From assembly GCA_045660745.1 (NCBI GenBank), contig JAZREJ010000042.1, forward strand, positions 1 through 64,000: 64,000 bases of DNA. The letters run 5' to 3'. Shown in pieces: positions 9,479 to 17,522 of the stretch (positions are counted from its first letter, which is position 1; each line of letters opens with the position of its first letter). Under the pieces are notes generated by a model that was given only the letters and a program-made list of their open reading frames with translations, was not told the origin of the DNA and ran no database searches. Position numbers and translations under genes: made by a program. The DNA is from RGIG6353 sp045660745. Its GTDB lineage: Bacteria; Bacillota; Clostridia; Oscillospirales; SIG627.

Positions 9479-10057
9479 ATGAAATTAAACCTTCCTAACA
9501 AACTGACACTTATGCGCCTGTTTCTTGTACCCGTTGTAATGGTATTCATACTTGTACCTGACCTTACGGGAAATAACAGTGTTGTACAGGCGATTGTTTG
9601 CACAGTGCTCTTTATTGTAACCGCCGTTACCGATTTTATAGACGGAAAGATAGCACGCAAGTATAACCTCATAACCGATTTCGGTAAGTTTATGGATCCC
9701 GTTGCGGATAAATTTATGGTTATAGGCACACTTCTGTGTATAACTGTCGCAAATGACGCGCTCAGACCTTTCATGGTGTGGACCACCGCGATAGTTATAT
9801 TCCGTGAGCTTGGAATAACCTCCATGAGACTCGTTGTAGCAAATCACGGAGTAGTTGTTCCCGCGAACTGGCTTGGCAAGTGCAAGACCATGGCACAGTC
9901 GGTGTCCATCTGCGTGTTCCTTCTTGAGGGACTTGTGTGCGATACGACAAAGTGGATAGTATCCTACGTTGGAATGGCAATCACCGTAATACTTACTCTT
10001 TGGTCGGGTGTTGTGTATTTCAAGGCGTATTGGAAATATATAGACCCCGAAAAATAA
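9479..10057 (+). CDS. pgsA: CDP-diacylglycerol-glycerol-3-phosphate 3-phosphatidyltransferase PgsA
   Basis: PgsA makes phosphatidylglycerophosphate, the committed step to phosphatidylglycerol and cardiolipin, in the cytoplasmic membrane. The CDP-alcohol phosphatidyltransferase signature (DG..AR, eight residues, G...D...D) is complete at about residues 55-78, starting DGKIAR and ending DPVAD. Several membrane segments surround it. AAGGAG precedes the ATG. Last gene of the recA-recX-rimO-pgsA run, which faces a convergent terminator. Confidence 0.95.
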   Translation: MKLNLPNKLTLMRLFLVPVVMVFILVPDLTGNNSVVQAIVCTVLFIVTAVTDFIDGKIARKYNLITDFGKFMDPVADKFMVIGTLLCITVANDALRPFMVWTTAIVIFRELGITSMRLVVANHGVVVPANWLGKCKTMAQSVSICVFLLEGLVCDTTKWIVSYVGMAITVILTLWSGVVYFKAYWKYIDPEK

Positions 10058-10113
10058 AAAACAGTTTGACTTTTTCACAGTTGCTTATCTGTTTTATTGA
10101 AAATTTGAGTGTT

Positions 10114-10150
10114 AAAAACCCCTTACCTCTGAATTTTGAGGTAAGGGGTT
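10114..10150 (-). terminator. Terminator between convergent pgsA and the DUF4349 gene
   Basis: A 13-bp perfect stem (AACCCCTTACCTC / GAGGTAAGGGGTT) with an 8-base loop. Read on the minus strand it is followed by a run of T, so it best serves the DUF4349 gene, but the stem could also slow pgsA transcripts. Confidence 0.88.
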
Positions 10151-10159
10151 AATCTGTTG

Positions 10160-11230
10160 TTATTCGGTCTTTTCAGAATCGTCAGCCTTCGGTGTCTTGG
10201 CTTCTGTCGGGACGGGAGCTTCTTTTTTTGCGTATTTCTTCTTAAGCTTTTTGATCTTGATTATAAGGAATATTATAAGCACTGCGATCACAACGAGCCA
10301 GAAGATAAGGCTTATGAGATTGTAGGAGGCGTTGACTATGAGATTTTCAACACCTTGCTTGAAGTTGTCGATGCCGGAATTGAACGCCTTTGACAAGCGC
10401 TCGGCAAAGGTGAGAGTCTTGGGAGGCGTGGGGGTTATGGTGGTCACTTCTCTTATAGATATTGTGACAGATGAGTAATTCACCTGAGAGTCGTACTTGC
10501 GGAGAGAGCCTGTGAGGCTTTCGATTTCATATCGTATGCTTGCAAGCTCGCGCTCAAGTGTGAGCACGTCGTCAAGCCTGTCAGCGTTTTCAAGAATCTT
10601 CAAGACTCTTTCTTCTCTCAGGGTTGCACTTGCAAGGCGCGCTTCAACGTCGGTGTATTGCTCAGTAACGTCGCGGTTATTTTCCGAGGAGGAGATTACA
10701 ACTCCTATAGTGCCCTGACGCGACACGAATGCCCTGTAGTTTTCAGCGGGAACACGCACTGTAAAATATGCGTTGCGGTTTCCGTTTTCGGCTGTGCCGT
10801 AGGAGTTAGATGTTTCATACCATGCACCGAATTCAAGACAGAGGGCATCAAGACTTGCAATACTCTTATCAAATTCCTTTGTTTCAAGGTTGAAGTTTGA
10901 TGAGTATATTATTTTTCTGCCCGCGGTAACGTCAGTATTTGAAGAATTGACACCTGAGTCTGCGGAAGGCTTTTCCGCTTCCATGGGAGCCTCGGGCATG
11001 GGGGCTTCGGGCTCCATGTACATATCGTCGGACGCGGGAGAGTCAAACTTCGTGCCGAAGCTTCCGTTGGAGGAGCTTCCCGAATAAGCGTAATCGTACT
11101 CCTTGTCATACATAAGCCCGCCATCGGCAGAGGTACTCTTGTTATACGATTCTCTGTATGATGAGCAAGAGATAAGAAGCGACAGAACAAAAACTAAAAT
11201 CAGGATAAGCGATAAAATTCTTTTTTTCAT
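10160..11230 (-). CDS. DUF4349 lipoprotein
   Basis: The 356-residue protein has a lipoprotein signal (lipobox LLISCSS, Cys about 22), an acidic, Pro- and Met-rich linker with repeated EAP/EPM words (about residues 70-95), then a DUF4349 domain starting RKIIYSSNFNLETKEFD and containing a coiled-coil segment LRKYDSQVNYSSVTISI. A C-terminal membrane helix (about residues 300-325) is followed by a lysine-rich cytoplasmic tail. It would thus be anchored at both ends across the membrane. The family is often found with ECF sigma/anti-sigma genes, as here, and may take part in envelope signalling; the function is unknown. Its ribosome site lies inside a 13-bp hairpin, noted separately. Confidence 0.82.
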   Translation of the reverse strand: MKKRILSLILILVFVLSLLISCSSYRESYNKSTSADGGLMYDKEYDYAYSGSSSNGSFGTKFDSPASDDMYMEPEAPMPEAPMEAEKPSADSGVNSSNTDVTAGRKIIYSSNFNLETKEFDKSIASLDALCLEFGAWYETSNSYGTAENGNRNAYFTVRVPAENYRAFVSRQGTIGVVISSSENNRDVTEQYTDVEARLASATLREERVLKILENADRLDDVLTLERELASIRYEIESLTGSLRKYDSQVNYSSVTISIREVTTITPTPPKTLTFAERLSKAFNSGIDNFKQGVENLIVNASYNLISLIFWLVVIAVLIIFLIIKIKKLKKKYAKKEAPVPTEAKTPKADDSEKTE

Positions 11231-11236
11231 AATAAA

Positions 11237-11283
11237 TGATCCTTTCCGTTTTGGTTTTCTGTTAACTTAGACGGAAAGGATCA
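11237..11283 (-). promoter_or_regulatory. Hairpin that buries the ribosome site of the DUF4349 gene
   Basis: On the minus strand TGATCCTTTCCGT (right arm, 11283-11271) pairs perfectly with ACGGAAAGGATCA (left arm, 11249-11237), 13 bp with a 21-base loop. The second arm contains the AAAGGA ribosome site, 6-9 bases before the ATG at 11230. No T run follows, which argues against a terminator. Confidence 0.7.
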
Positions 11284-11300
11284 GTAAAAGTTCCAATATT

Positions 11301-12413
11301 TTAAAATTTTTTTGCGAGAATTTTTACAAGCGACATTTTATCGAGAGTGGTGAAGTTTTCAAGCCCGTACAAAAAGAGCACTTCGTCTACATCTTCCGTG
11401 TTTATTTCGGCAAGAGCTATGTCGTTCATATAACGCAGGTCAACGAGTATAACGCGCGCGTAGTCTTCGGACAGGCATTGTGCAAAGGAGTGAGAGAAGG
11501 AGTCCTTGAATACAAGGAGCGTCTTGCCATCGCGTCCCGTGTCGAGAACTACGAGAGGCTCGTTTGTTCCGAGAAAGTAGGAGTATTTATCCTTTTTGTC
11601 GAGATATGAGTCAAAGTACATGGAATCGTACTCTGACCACTTAGCACCGTTAAAAATTCTGCAAGAAACAAAGGCGTCACCCGACGTTATTCTTTCAAAA
11701 CGGTCAGGAGAGACCGAAGTGTCGCCCGAGCGGGATGTGAGAGTGCCGTAGAAGGAGTCCGAAAGAGATTCAAATTCAAAGTCCTTGTTGCCATTTTTCC
11801 ATGTGGCATAAACGCTTGCTGCACCGCGAGCGGTCCAGTGATGGTCTGTCTTGAAAAAGGCGTTTTCAAGTCCTAATCCTTTCAAAACGGGATATGTGTC
11901 AACACAAGCGGTGTTTTCAAGACGTGAATAGATATCTTCAATTGCGAAAAGCTCGCCGAAATCGGGAGCGGCATAAGGGAGTGCTTCGGGGAAAACACTT
12001 CCCGAAGATGGGATGAGTATGACGGATGTTTTGATACCTGTTTTCGCAAGGGTGTTTATTGCAGAAATATTCTTGTCGACAGTTTCCGCGTTGCGCTCGT
12101 CGGGAATGTCGAAAAGTGCCCCGTCACCGATGATGACGCCGTTTGATTCTTTTATCATAAGTGCGGAATCGGCGCTTCTTTTAAGCTTTACCCAAAAGTC
12201 GCGGGCAAAGAAGTGATCTGTGAGCCAGGTCTCGAAATTCGACCCGAATTTTCCCGAAAATATTTCCTCCCCGGAAGGGGCAGAAATTGTGGCAAGCTCA
12301 CGGTTTTCCCATTCCGAAAACTCCTTCTTGGGAGAGAGGAGAGTTGCCGCGAGAGGGATTGCGAGAAAGAGACAGAAAAGAACTGTTATAATTATTGAAT
12401 CATGTTTTTTCAT
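11301..12413 (-). CDS. DHHW-family (AlgX/AlgJ-like) protein, partner of the MBOAT gene
   Basis: The 370-residue protein has an N-terminal signal anchor (about residues 7-27) and a periplasm-facing SGNH-like domain. The FKTDHHWTARGA segment gives the family its DHHW name, and the N-terminal WENREL motif is typical. AlgX/AlgJ-type proteins transfer acetyl groups delivered by a membrane-bound O-acyltransferase onto extracellular polysaccharide; the adjacent MBOAT gene fits this role. Its ribosome site GAGGAGG overlaps the MBOAT stop region, so the two are translationally coupled. The acetylated polymer is not known. Confidence 0.85.
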   Translation of the reverse strand: MKKHDSIIITVLFCLFLAIPLAATLLSPKKEFSEWENRELATISAPSGEEIFSGKFGSNFETWLTDHFFARDFWVKLKRSADSALMIKESNGVIIGDGALFDIPDERNAETVDKNISAINTLAKTGIKTSVILIPSSGSVFPEALPYAAPDFGELFAIEDIYSRLENTACVDTYPVLKGLGLENAFFKTDHHWTARGAASVYATWKNGNKDFEFESLSDSFYGTLTSRSGDTSVSPDRFERITSGDAFVSCRIFNGAKWSEYDSMYFDSYLDKKDKYSYFLGTNEPLVVLDTGRDGKTLLVFKDSFSHSFAQCLSEDYARVILVDLRYMNDIALAEINTEDVDEVLFLYGLENFTTLDKMSLVKILAKKF

Positions 12414-12425
12414 ACTGTCACCTCC

Positions 12426-13844
12426 TCAGAAACGGAAATAAATGAACGGATTGTAGGTGGAAGAAGTGATATATGCGCAGGAAAGAATGAATATTGTTGC
12501 GAGGAACAATATTCTTAAAACGCTTGACAGGACGGGGACGGGTTCAAGCTTCTTCCATAGCTTTTTCATAAGAGGGGTTGAGGCGATAGCTGCAATGATA
12601 AAGAGAAGAGCGTAGTTTGAAAGGAGCCAGAGTGACCTGTCGTCCGCAAATCCATTTGCACCGAAGAGTGCTTTTATAAACGTGCCAAGCTCTCCGAGAG
12701 AGGAGTCATGTGCAAATATTACCCATCCGAACCACGCGCACAAAAGCGCCCACAGGTGGGAAACGAATCTCGGAAGCTTTGCAAAGAGCTTTAAAAGGAA
12801 GAGCTTTTCGCATATGAGAAGTATCCCGAACCAGGCGCCCCACAGAACGAAGTTCCAGGATGCCCCGTGCCAAAGACCCGTACACAGCCAAACGATGGCA
12901 ATATTGCGAATCTGTTTGGCAAACCCGAGTCGGTTTCCGCCAAGTGGGATGTATACGTAGTCGCGGAACCATGAGGAGAGGGAGATGTGCCATCTTCTCC
13001 AGAAGTCGGTAACGCTTTTTGAAATGTAGGGATAATTGAAGTTTTCAAGAAATTCAAAGCCAAGCATTTTTCCAAGACCTATCGCCATATCCGAGTAGCC
13101 CGAAAAGTCGAAATATATCTGGAAGGAGAACGCCACGGAGCCGATTATGGCTGTGAGTGCGGGGAGGGTTCCGTAATCGTAGGCTCTGACAGTCTCCCAT
13201 ACAAATCCCGCACTGTTGGCGATGAGCACCTTTTTGCCGAGTCCCGCTGTAAAACGAAGAATACCTTCGGCAAACTTTTCAATGGTGACGGTGCGGTGTG
13301 CGAGCTGTTGTGCAATGGTTTTGTACTGCACAATGGGACCCGCGATAAGCTGAGGAAAGAGAGCAACGTAACAGCCGAAGTCAATGATGTTGTGCTGCAC
13401 CTCAGTGTCACCTCTGTACACGTCAATGACGTAGGACATCATCTGGAAGGTGTAAAAAGAGATTCCGATAGGAAGCACGATGCTTTCAAGAAACGGATCG
13501 AACGGGAAAGAGATCTTGAATATAGCGGACATGTTATCGAAGAGGAACCTTGTATACTTGAAGAATACAAGTGCTCCGATATCTATGACACAAAGAACAG
13601 CAAGAGCGGCACGCACAGAGGCGCTTTTTCCGCTCTTTTTGTATCGGTCAATGAATATTCCCGCATAGTAGTTTACGATAATTGATGCTATCATTACCGC
13701 AACGTATGACGGCTCTCCCCACGCGTAGAAGAACAGGCTTACGATGAGAAGAAATGCGTTTTTTGCTTTACGGGGTAAGATGAAATAGCCGACAAGTGTT
13801 AATACCAAAAATATAAACAGGAAAAGTAAGCTTGAAAAAACCAT
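12426..13844 (-). CDS. MBOAT family O-acyltransferase (AlgI/PatA-like)
   Basis: A polytopic membrane protein of 472 residues. The start (MVFSSLLFLFIFLVLTLVGY) and the LPIGISFYTFQMMSYVIDVYRG segment are classic for the AlgI/DltB branch of membrane-bound O-acyltransferases. The catalytic His lies in WLCTGLWHGASWNF. These proteins move acetyl groups from a cytoplasmic donor across the membrane for attachment to cell-surface glycans. It pairs with the downstream DHHW protein, 12 bp away. A GGAG site precedes the ATG. Confidence 0.93.
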   Translation of the reverse strand: MVFSSLLFLFIFLVLTLVGYFILPRKAKNAFLLIVSLFFYAWGEPSYVAVMIASIIVNYYAGIFIDRYKKSGKSASVRAALAVLCVIDIGALVFFKYTRFLFDNMSAIFKISFPFDPFLESIVLPIGISFYTFQMMSYVIDVYRGDTEVQHNIIDFGCYVALFPQLIAGPIVQYKTIAQQLAHRTVTIEKFAEGILRFTAGLGKKVLIANSAGFVWETVRAYDYGTLPALTAIIGSVAFSFQIYFDFSGYSDMAIGLGKMLGFEFLENFNYPYISKSVTDFWRRWHISLSSWFRDYVYIPLGGNRLGFAKQIRNIAIVWLCTGLWHGASWNFVLWGAWFGILLICEKLFLLKLFAKLPRFVSHLWALLCAWFGWVIFAHDSSLGELGTFIKALFGANGFADDRSLWLLSNYALLFIIAAIASTPLMKKLWKKLEPVPVLSSVLRILFLATIFILSCAYITSSTYNPFIYFRF

Positions 13845-13932
13845 ATATACTCCGAGATAAATTTATAGCGTTTAAGTAGTTTTGATAATTTTTAAAAGTG
13901 TCGGTGCATCCTGATGGGGGATGGTAAAACCG

Positions 13933-14754
13933 CTATTTTATTAAGGAATCAAAAAATACAAGCGTCTTTTTTATCGTTTCCGAGCTTGTTGTAAGAACAA
14001 TTTCAAAGTCTGCTCCTTGAAGCGCCTCTTGTACCTCAAAATAGAAGTCCCCTTGAATCTCTATGTGATAGTCACATTGCTCGGGAGAAAACTTTTCGAG
14101 AACCTCGCGCGCATATTTTATATTGTCTCCGGAAACGACGATATCAGCCGTGTGTACGGGGAGCGTGTTCATGTCCTTGTACTCGTTGAGGAACATATTG
14201 ACATCATCTTTTGAAAGGTCTTCTTTATTTTGCGTCCCGTCCGGTGTGTATCTGTCAGATGCGGAGGGAGCTTCTTCAATGGAGGGCGCCATGGGTTCCT
14301 CGTAGTAAGGCTCCTCGGGCGCTACGTCGTAGTCATCGGCGGAATCCTCTTTATCGGTCAAGCCTTTGTCAACAAATTCTCCGTAAGTTCCATTGCTTCC
14401 CGACGCCGAAAAGCCATCTTCCTTTTCCGTCATCACAATGTTGTTCTCGGATGCGTCCCTACCCGACTTTTCAAGTCCGTTGTCAATTATTATCTTAGCA
14501 AATATTCCAACCGCAAGAACGGCGACGAATACTGCGGCAACCTTTGTGATAAGAGAGATTTTTCTTGCATGTTCTGCTTTTTTTATTTTTTTCATAACAG
14601 CACCTTCCATATCATCGGGGCGATTAAGCACGGCTTTTGTCTTTTTTACAAGCTCGTAAGCCTTGCGACATTCGGGACAGCCTTCAATGTGGGCGAAGAA
14701 TTCTTCCGAAAGCTCGTCTTCCCACATAAGCTCTCGCGCTTTTGTGCAATCCAT
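13933..14754 (-). CDS. Membrane anti-sigma factor with zinc-finger (zf-HC2) domain
   Basis: The N-terminus shows the anti-sigma zinc site: Cys 3, His 22, Cys 26 and Cys 29 (HIEGCPEC), which in this family clamps the ECF sigma factor in the cytoplasm. A single membrane helix lies at about residues 69-90. The outer part has an acidic, Pro/Glu/Tyr-rich linker (EEPYYEEP, EEAPSAS) resembling the linker of the DUF4349 lipoprotein nearby, then a small ferredoxin-like sensor domain. The ATG at 14754 is preferred to 14760 because AGGAG then has 8-base spacing. It follows the sigma gene by 67 bp. The signal it senses is not known. Confidence 0.87.
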   Translation of the reverse strand: MDCTKARELMWEDELSEEFFAHIEGCPECRKAYELVKKTKAVLNRPDDMEGAVMKKIKKAEHARKISLITKVAAVFVAVLAVGIFAKIIIDNGLEKSGRDASENNIVMTEKEDGFSASGSNGTYGEFVDKGLTDKEDSADDYDVAPEEPYYEEPMAPSIEEAPSASDRYTPDGTQNKEDLSKDDVNMFLNEYKDMNTLPVHTADIVVSGDNIKYAREVLEKFSPEQCDYHIEIQGDFYFEVQEALQGADFEIVLTTSSETIKKTLVFFDSLIK

Positions 14755-14821
14755 GATCATCTCTCCTTTCTTTCCTTATTCATTATTTTTGACGGATATT
14801 TTTCAAAATAGTTCCGTAATT

Positions 14822-15310
14822 TTAAATTTTTCCTTCAAGTTTTTTCAAAAGTGTCTCGCGTGCCCGTGAAATACGGCTCTTAACGGTGCCTTCGGGAATC
14901 CCGAGAAGCTCTGCGATTTCCGTATAGGACATACTCGCCTTTTCACGAAGCAGGAGCACCGTTTTCATGTCGGTGTCAAGCGTCTCCAGTGCGGAATATA
15001 CCGTTTCTTCAAATTCTCGGTCTATAACCGATTTCTCGGGAGAGTTATCACTGTCGTGGAGTGTGTCCGGTATCTCCTCGTGAATATGCTTTGCGTTTTT
15101 CTTCAAGAGATCAAGACAGGTATTTCTTGCTATCGAATAAAGCCAGGTGGTATACTTGCTCTTGTCCTCAAAAACGGCTTTTGTTTTCCATATCTTTAAG
15201 AATACCTCCTGACAGGCATCCTCTGCGTCCTCGCGTTTTTTCATATATGAAAGGCAGACCGACATTACAAACGGGGTATATCTCGCGACAAGCTCTTCAA
15301 AATTTTTCAC
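14822..15310 (-). CDS. ECF-type RNA polymerase sigma factor
   Basis: A 162-residue sigma-70 family protein of the extracytoplasmic-function type. Region 2 (EDAEDACQEVFLKIW, TTWLYSIARNTCLDLLKK) reads the -10 element and region 4 (SYTEIAELLGIPEGTVKSRISRARE) the -35 element. There is no region 1 or 3. It lies between dus and its anti-sigma gene, 22 bp after dus, so it can be transcribed from the dus promoter. The likely targets are the downstream envelope genes (inference). The ribosome site is AGGAGGA. Confidence 0.93.
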   Translation of the reverse strand: MKNFEELVARYTPFVMSVCLSYMKKREDAEDACQEVFLKIWKTKAVFEDKSKYTTWLYSIARNTCLDLLKKNAKHIHEEIPDTLHDSDNSPEKSVIDREFEETVYSALETLDTDMKTVLLLREKASMSYTEIAELLGIPEGTVKSRISRARETLLKKLEGKI

Positions 15311-15331
15311 TGTCAGTCCTCCTTTCTCTTT

Positions 15332-16279
15332 TTAAAGAATGGTTTTTAGAATGTCTTTTATCTCATCAAAGGTCTCTGCGTGGTTTATGCGGTTTCTGAC
15401 CTCCGCTGCACCTCTCACGCCCTTGATGTAATGGGCGATCTGAGCTCTTGCCTCAGGGATCGCGCGTTTTTCTCCTTTGTCAAGCAGTGCGAGGGTCAAA
15501 TGCTCGTTAAGTGCTTCAAAAAGCTTCTCTCCCGACGGTATTTCGGGGTAAGCCGTGCCTTGAAGCACCGATTTTATTTCGTTAAATATCCAGGGTCTTC
15601 CGAGTGCACCGCGTCCTATCATAAGGTGGTCGCAGCCAGTTTTTTCAAGCATTTCAAGAGCCGATTCGGCACTTGTTATATCTCCGTTGCCGATGACGGG
15701 TATTTTGACAGCTCTTTTTACTTCCCCTATAATACTAAGGTCAACGGGAGGCATATAAAGCTGATCCCGTGTACGCCCGTGTACCGCTATTCTGTCGGCG
15801 CCCGCCGATTCCGCTGCGAGTGCCACTTCCACTGCGTTGACGCTTTCTTTTGAAAATCCGCGGCGTATCTTTACGCTGACAGGAAGCTCTCCTGCCGAAA
15901 GCGTTGCCGCCTTGACGATTTTTTCAACAAGCGCAGGATTCTTCATGAGGGCAGAGCCCTCTCCGTTTTTTACTATTTTTCCGACGGGGCATCCCATGTT
16001 GATGTCAAAGCCGTCGGGGGAGAAATTCTCCTTGAGTATTCCAATCGCTTCCCCGATGACCTCGGGCTCGCTCCCGAATACTTGTATTCGGAAAGGCGTT
16101 TCTTCTGCTGTGCGTTGTGCAAGGTCAAAAGTCTTGCGGTCGCGGAATACCACTGCCTTTGCGGATATCATTTCGCTCACTACCTCATCCGCTCCGTTGC
16201 GCTTGCATACGGTACGGAAGGCGCTGTCTCCAAAGCCTGCCATAGGCGCGAGGATGAGCTTTGTGTTATTATATATCAT
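15332..16279 (-). CDS. dus: tRNA-dihydrouridine synthase (DusB-like)
   Basis: An FMN-dependent reductase that converts uridine to dihydrouridine in the tRNA D-loop. Family landmarks are LAPMAGFGDSAFR, MGCPVGKIVKNGEGSALM with its catalytic Cys, KIRRGF, and HGRTRDQLY, then GNGDI and MIGRGALGRPWIF. The 315-residue length is normal. It begins a minus-strand run that continues with the ECF sigma and anti-sigma genes. Its promoter overlaps that of the divergent cysteine desulfurase gene in a mirror-symmetric element. Confidence 0.93.
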   Translation of the reverse strand: MIYNNTKLILAPMAGFGDSAFRTVCKRNGADEVVSEMISAKAVVFRDRKTFDLAQRTAEETPFRIQVFGSEPEVIGEAIGILKENFSPDGFDINMGCPVGKIVKNGEGSALMKNPALVEKIVKAATLSAGELPVSVKIRRGFSKESVNAVEVALAAESAGADRIAVHGRTRDQLYMPPVDLSIIGEVKRAVKIPVIGNGDITSAESALEMLEKTGCDHLMIGRGALGRPWIFNEIKSVLQGTAYPEIPSGEKLFEALNEHLTLALLDKGEKRAIPEARAQIAHYIKGVRGAAEVRNRINHAETFDEIKDILKTIL

Positions 16280-16313
16280 AAAATACCTGATTTTTTTAAA
16301 AAATTCAAACTCT

Positions 16314-16353
16314 TTACTTGATTATAATACAAAATTATAATATAATCAAGTAA
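16314..16353. promoter_or_regulatory. Mirror-symmetric bidirectional promoter between dus and the cysteine desulfurase gene
   Basis: TTACTTGATTATA (16314-16326) and its exact reverse complement (16341-16353) flank a 14-bp AT-rich centre. Forward: -35 TTGATT 16318-16323, 17 bp, -10 TATAAT 16341-16346. Reverse: -35 TTGATT complementary to 16344-16349, 17 bp, -10 TATAAT complementary to 16321-16326. Each -35 overlaps the opposite -10 by 3 bp. Confidence 0.75.
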
Positions 16354-16385
16354 GAAGTGAAAAAATTTATTTACTTGGTGAATTT

Positions 16386-17522
16386 ATGTCAGAAAACAAA
16401 ACAGTTTATTTTGATAACGCCGCAACCACTCCGCTTATTTATGAAGTGCGTGAGACGGTGAATGAGGCGCTTTTTGAATATGGGAATCCCTCAAGTCTGC
16501 ATACCCTTGGCTATTCTGCAAGTATGCTTGTGGAACGCTCGAGAGATGTTATCAGCCGCACACTCGGTGCAAAGAGTATTATTTTTACCGCGTCGGGAAG
16601 CGAAGCAAACAACTTGGCACTTCTGTCGGGAGCCGAGAAAAACCGCCGCGCGGGTAACAGGATAATAACTACAGATTCAGAGCATCCCTCGGTGCAGGAG
16701 TGCTGTCGGGTGCTTGGTGAGCGAGGCTTTGACGTTGTGTATCTTACGACTCGCGGAGGAAGGATTGACCTTGACGAGCTTGAAGGATATCTTGACGTGC
16801 CTGTTTGTCTTGTGTCGGTCATGCATACGAATAACGAGACGGGCGCAATATACCCTGTTGCGAAAATTGCCGAAGCGGTTCGCCGTCGCTCTCCGCGTGC
16901 GCTTGTTCATACAGACTGCGTTCAGGCTTTTATGAAGGACAGATTTACTCTGCAGTCGCTTGGTGCCGATATGGTGACGGTATCTGCTCATAAGGTGCAC
17001 GCACTCAAGGGAGTCGGAGCGCTTGCTCTTGCAAAGCCCCTTCCGCTTTCCCCCGTAATTTACGGCGGAGGTCAGGAGAAGGGTATGAGGAGCGGAACCG
17101 AAAATACTGTGGGGATTGCTTCCTTCGGACGGGCGGTCGAGTGTCTTTCAAAGGATACAGAGCGCCTTTCAAGAATAAAGGAGACAGAAAAAGCACTCGT
17201 AGCTCTTTTGTCGGATATACCTGAGGTGCATCTTAATCTCCCCGAAATAAAGAGTGATACAGTGGTGAATTTCTCGGTAAAGGGAATAAGGAGCGAAACT
17301 CTTCTTCACGCACTCTCCTCTCACGGGATATTCGTGTCGAGCGGGTCTGCGTGTTCTTCAAAGGCAAAAAAGAGCCGTGTACTCACAGCCTTCGGACTTG
17401 ACGCTGCTTTGTCGGAGAGTGCCGTGCGTGTGAGTCTTTCCGGACTTAACACTGTGGATGAGGCGGAGTATTTTGCCGAAAAACTCAAAGAAGTGATAAA
17501 GAGATTGAAAGGTAACAGATAA
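16386..17522 (+). CDS. Cysteine desulfurase (NifS/IscS family), ThiI partner
   Basis: A PLP enzyme that takes sulfur from L-cysteine as an enzyme-bound persulfide. Seen are the N-terminal DNAATTPL, the PLP lysine in SAHKVHALKG (Lys 203) and the persulfide Cys in SSGSACSSK (Cys 323). The 378-residue length is normal. It ends directly before thiI (the ATG starts at the base after the stop), so it probably delivers sulfur to ThiI for 4-thiouridine in tRNA, as NifZ does in Bacillus subtilis (family knowledge). It could alternatively serve iron-sulfur assembly, but no iscU/sufU is nearby. Confidence 0.93.
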   Translation: MSENKTVYFDNAATTPLIYEVRETVNEALFEYGNPSSLHTLGYSASMLVERSRDVISRTLGAKSIIFTASGSEANNLALLSGAEKNRRAGNRIITTDSEHPSVQECCRVLGERGFDVVYLTTRGGRIDLDELEGYLDVPVCLVSVMHTNNETGAIYPVAKIAEAVRRRSPRALVHTDCVQAFMKDRFTLQSLGADMVTVSAHKVHALKGVGALALAKPLPLSPVIYGGGQEKGMRSGTENTVGIASFGRAVECLSKDTERLSRIKETEKALVALLSDIPEVHLNLPEIKSDTVVNFSVKGIRSETLLHALSSHGIFVSSGSACSSKAKKSRVLTAFGLDAALSESAVRVSLSGLNTVDEAEYFAEKLKEVIKRLKGNR

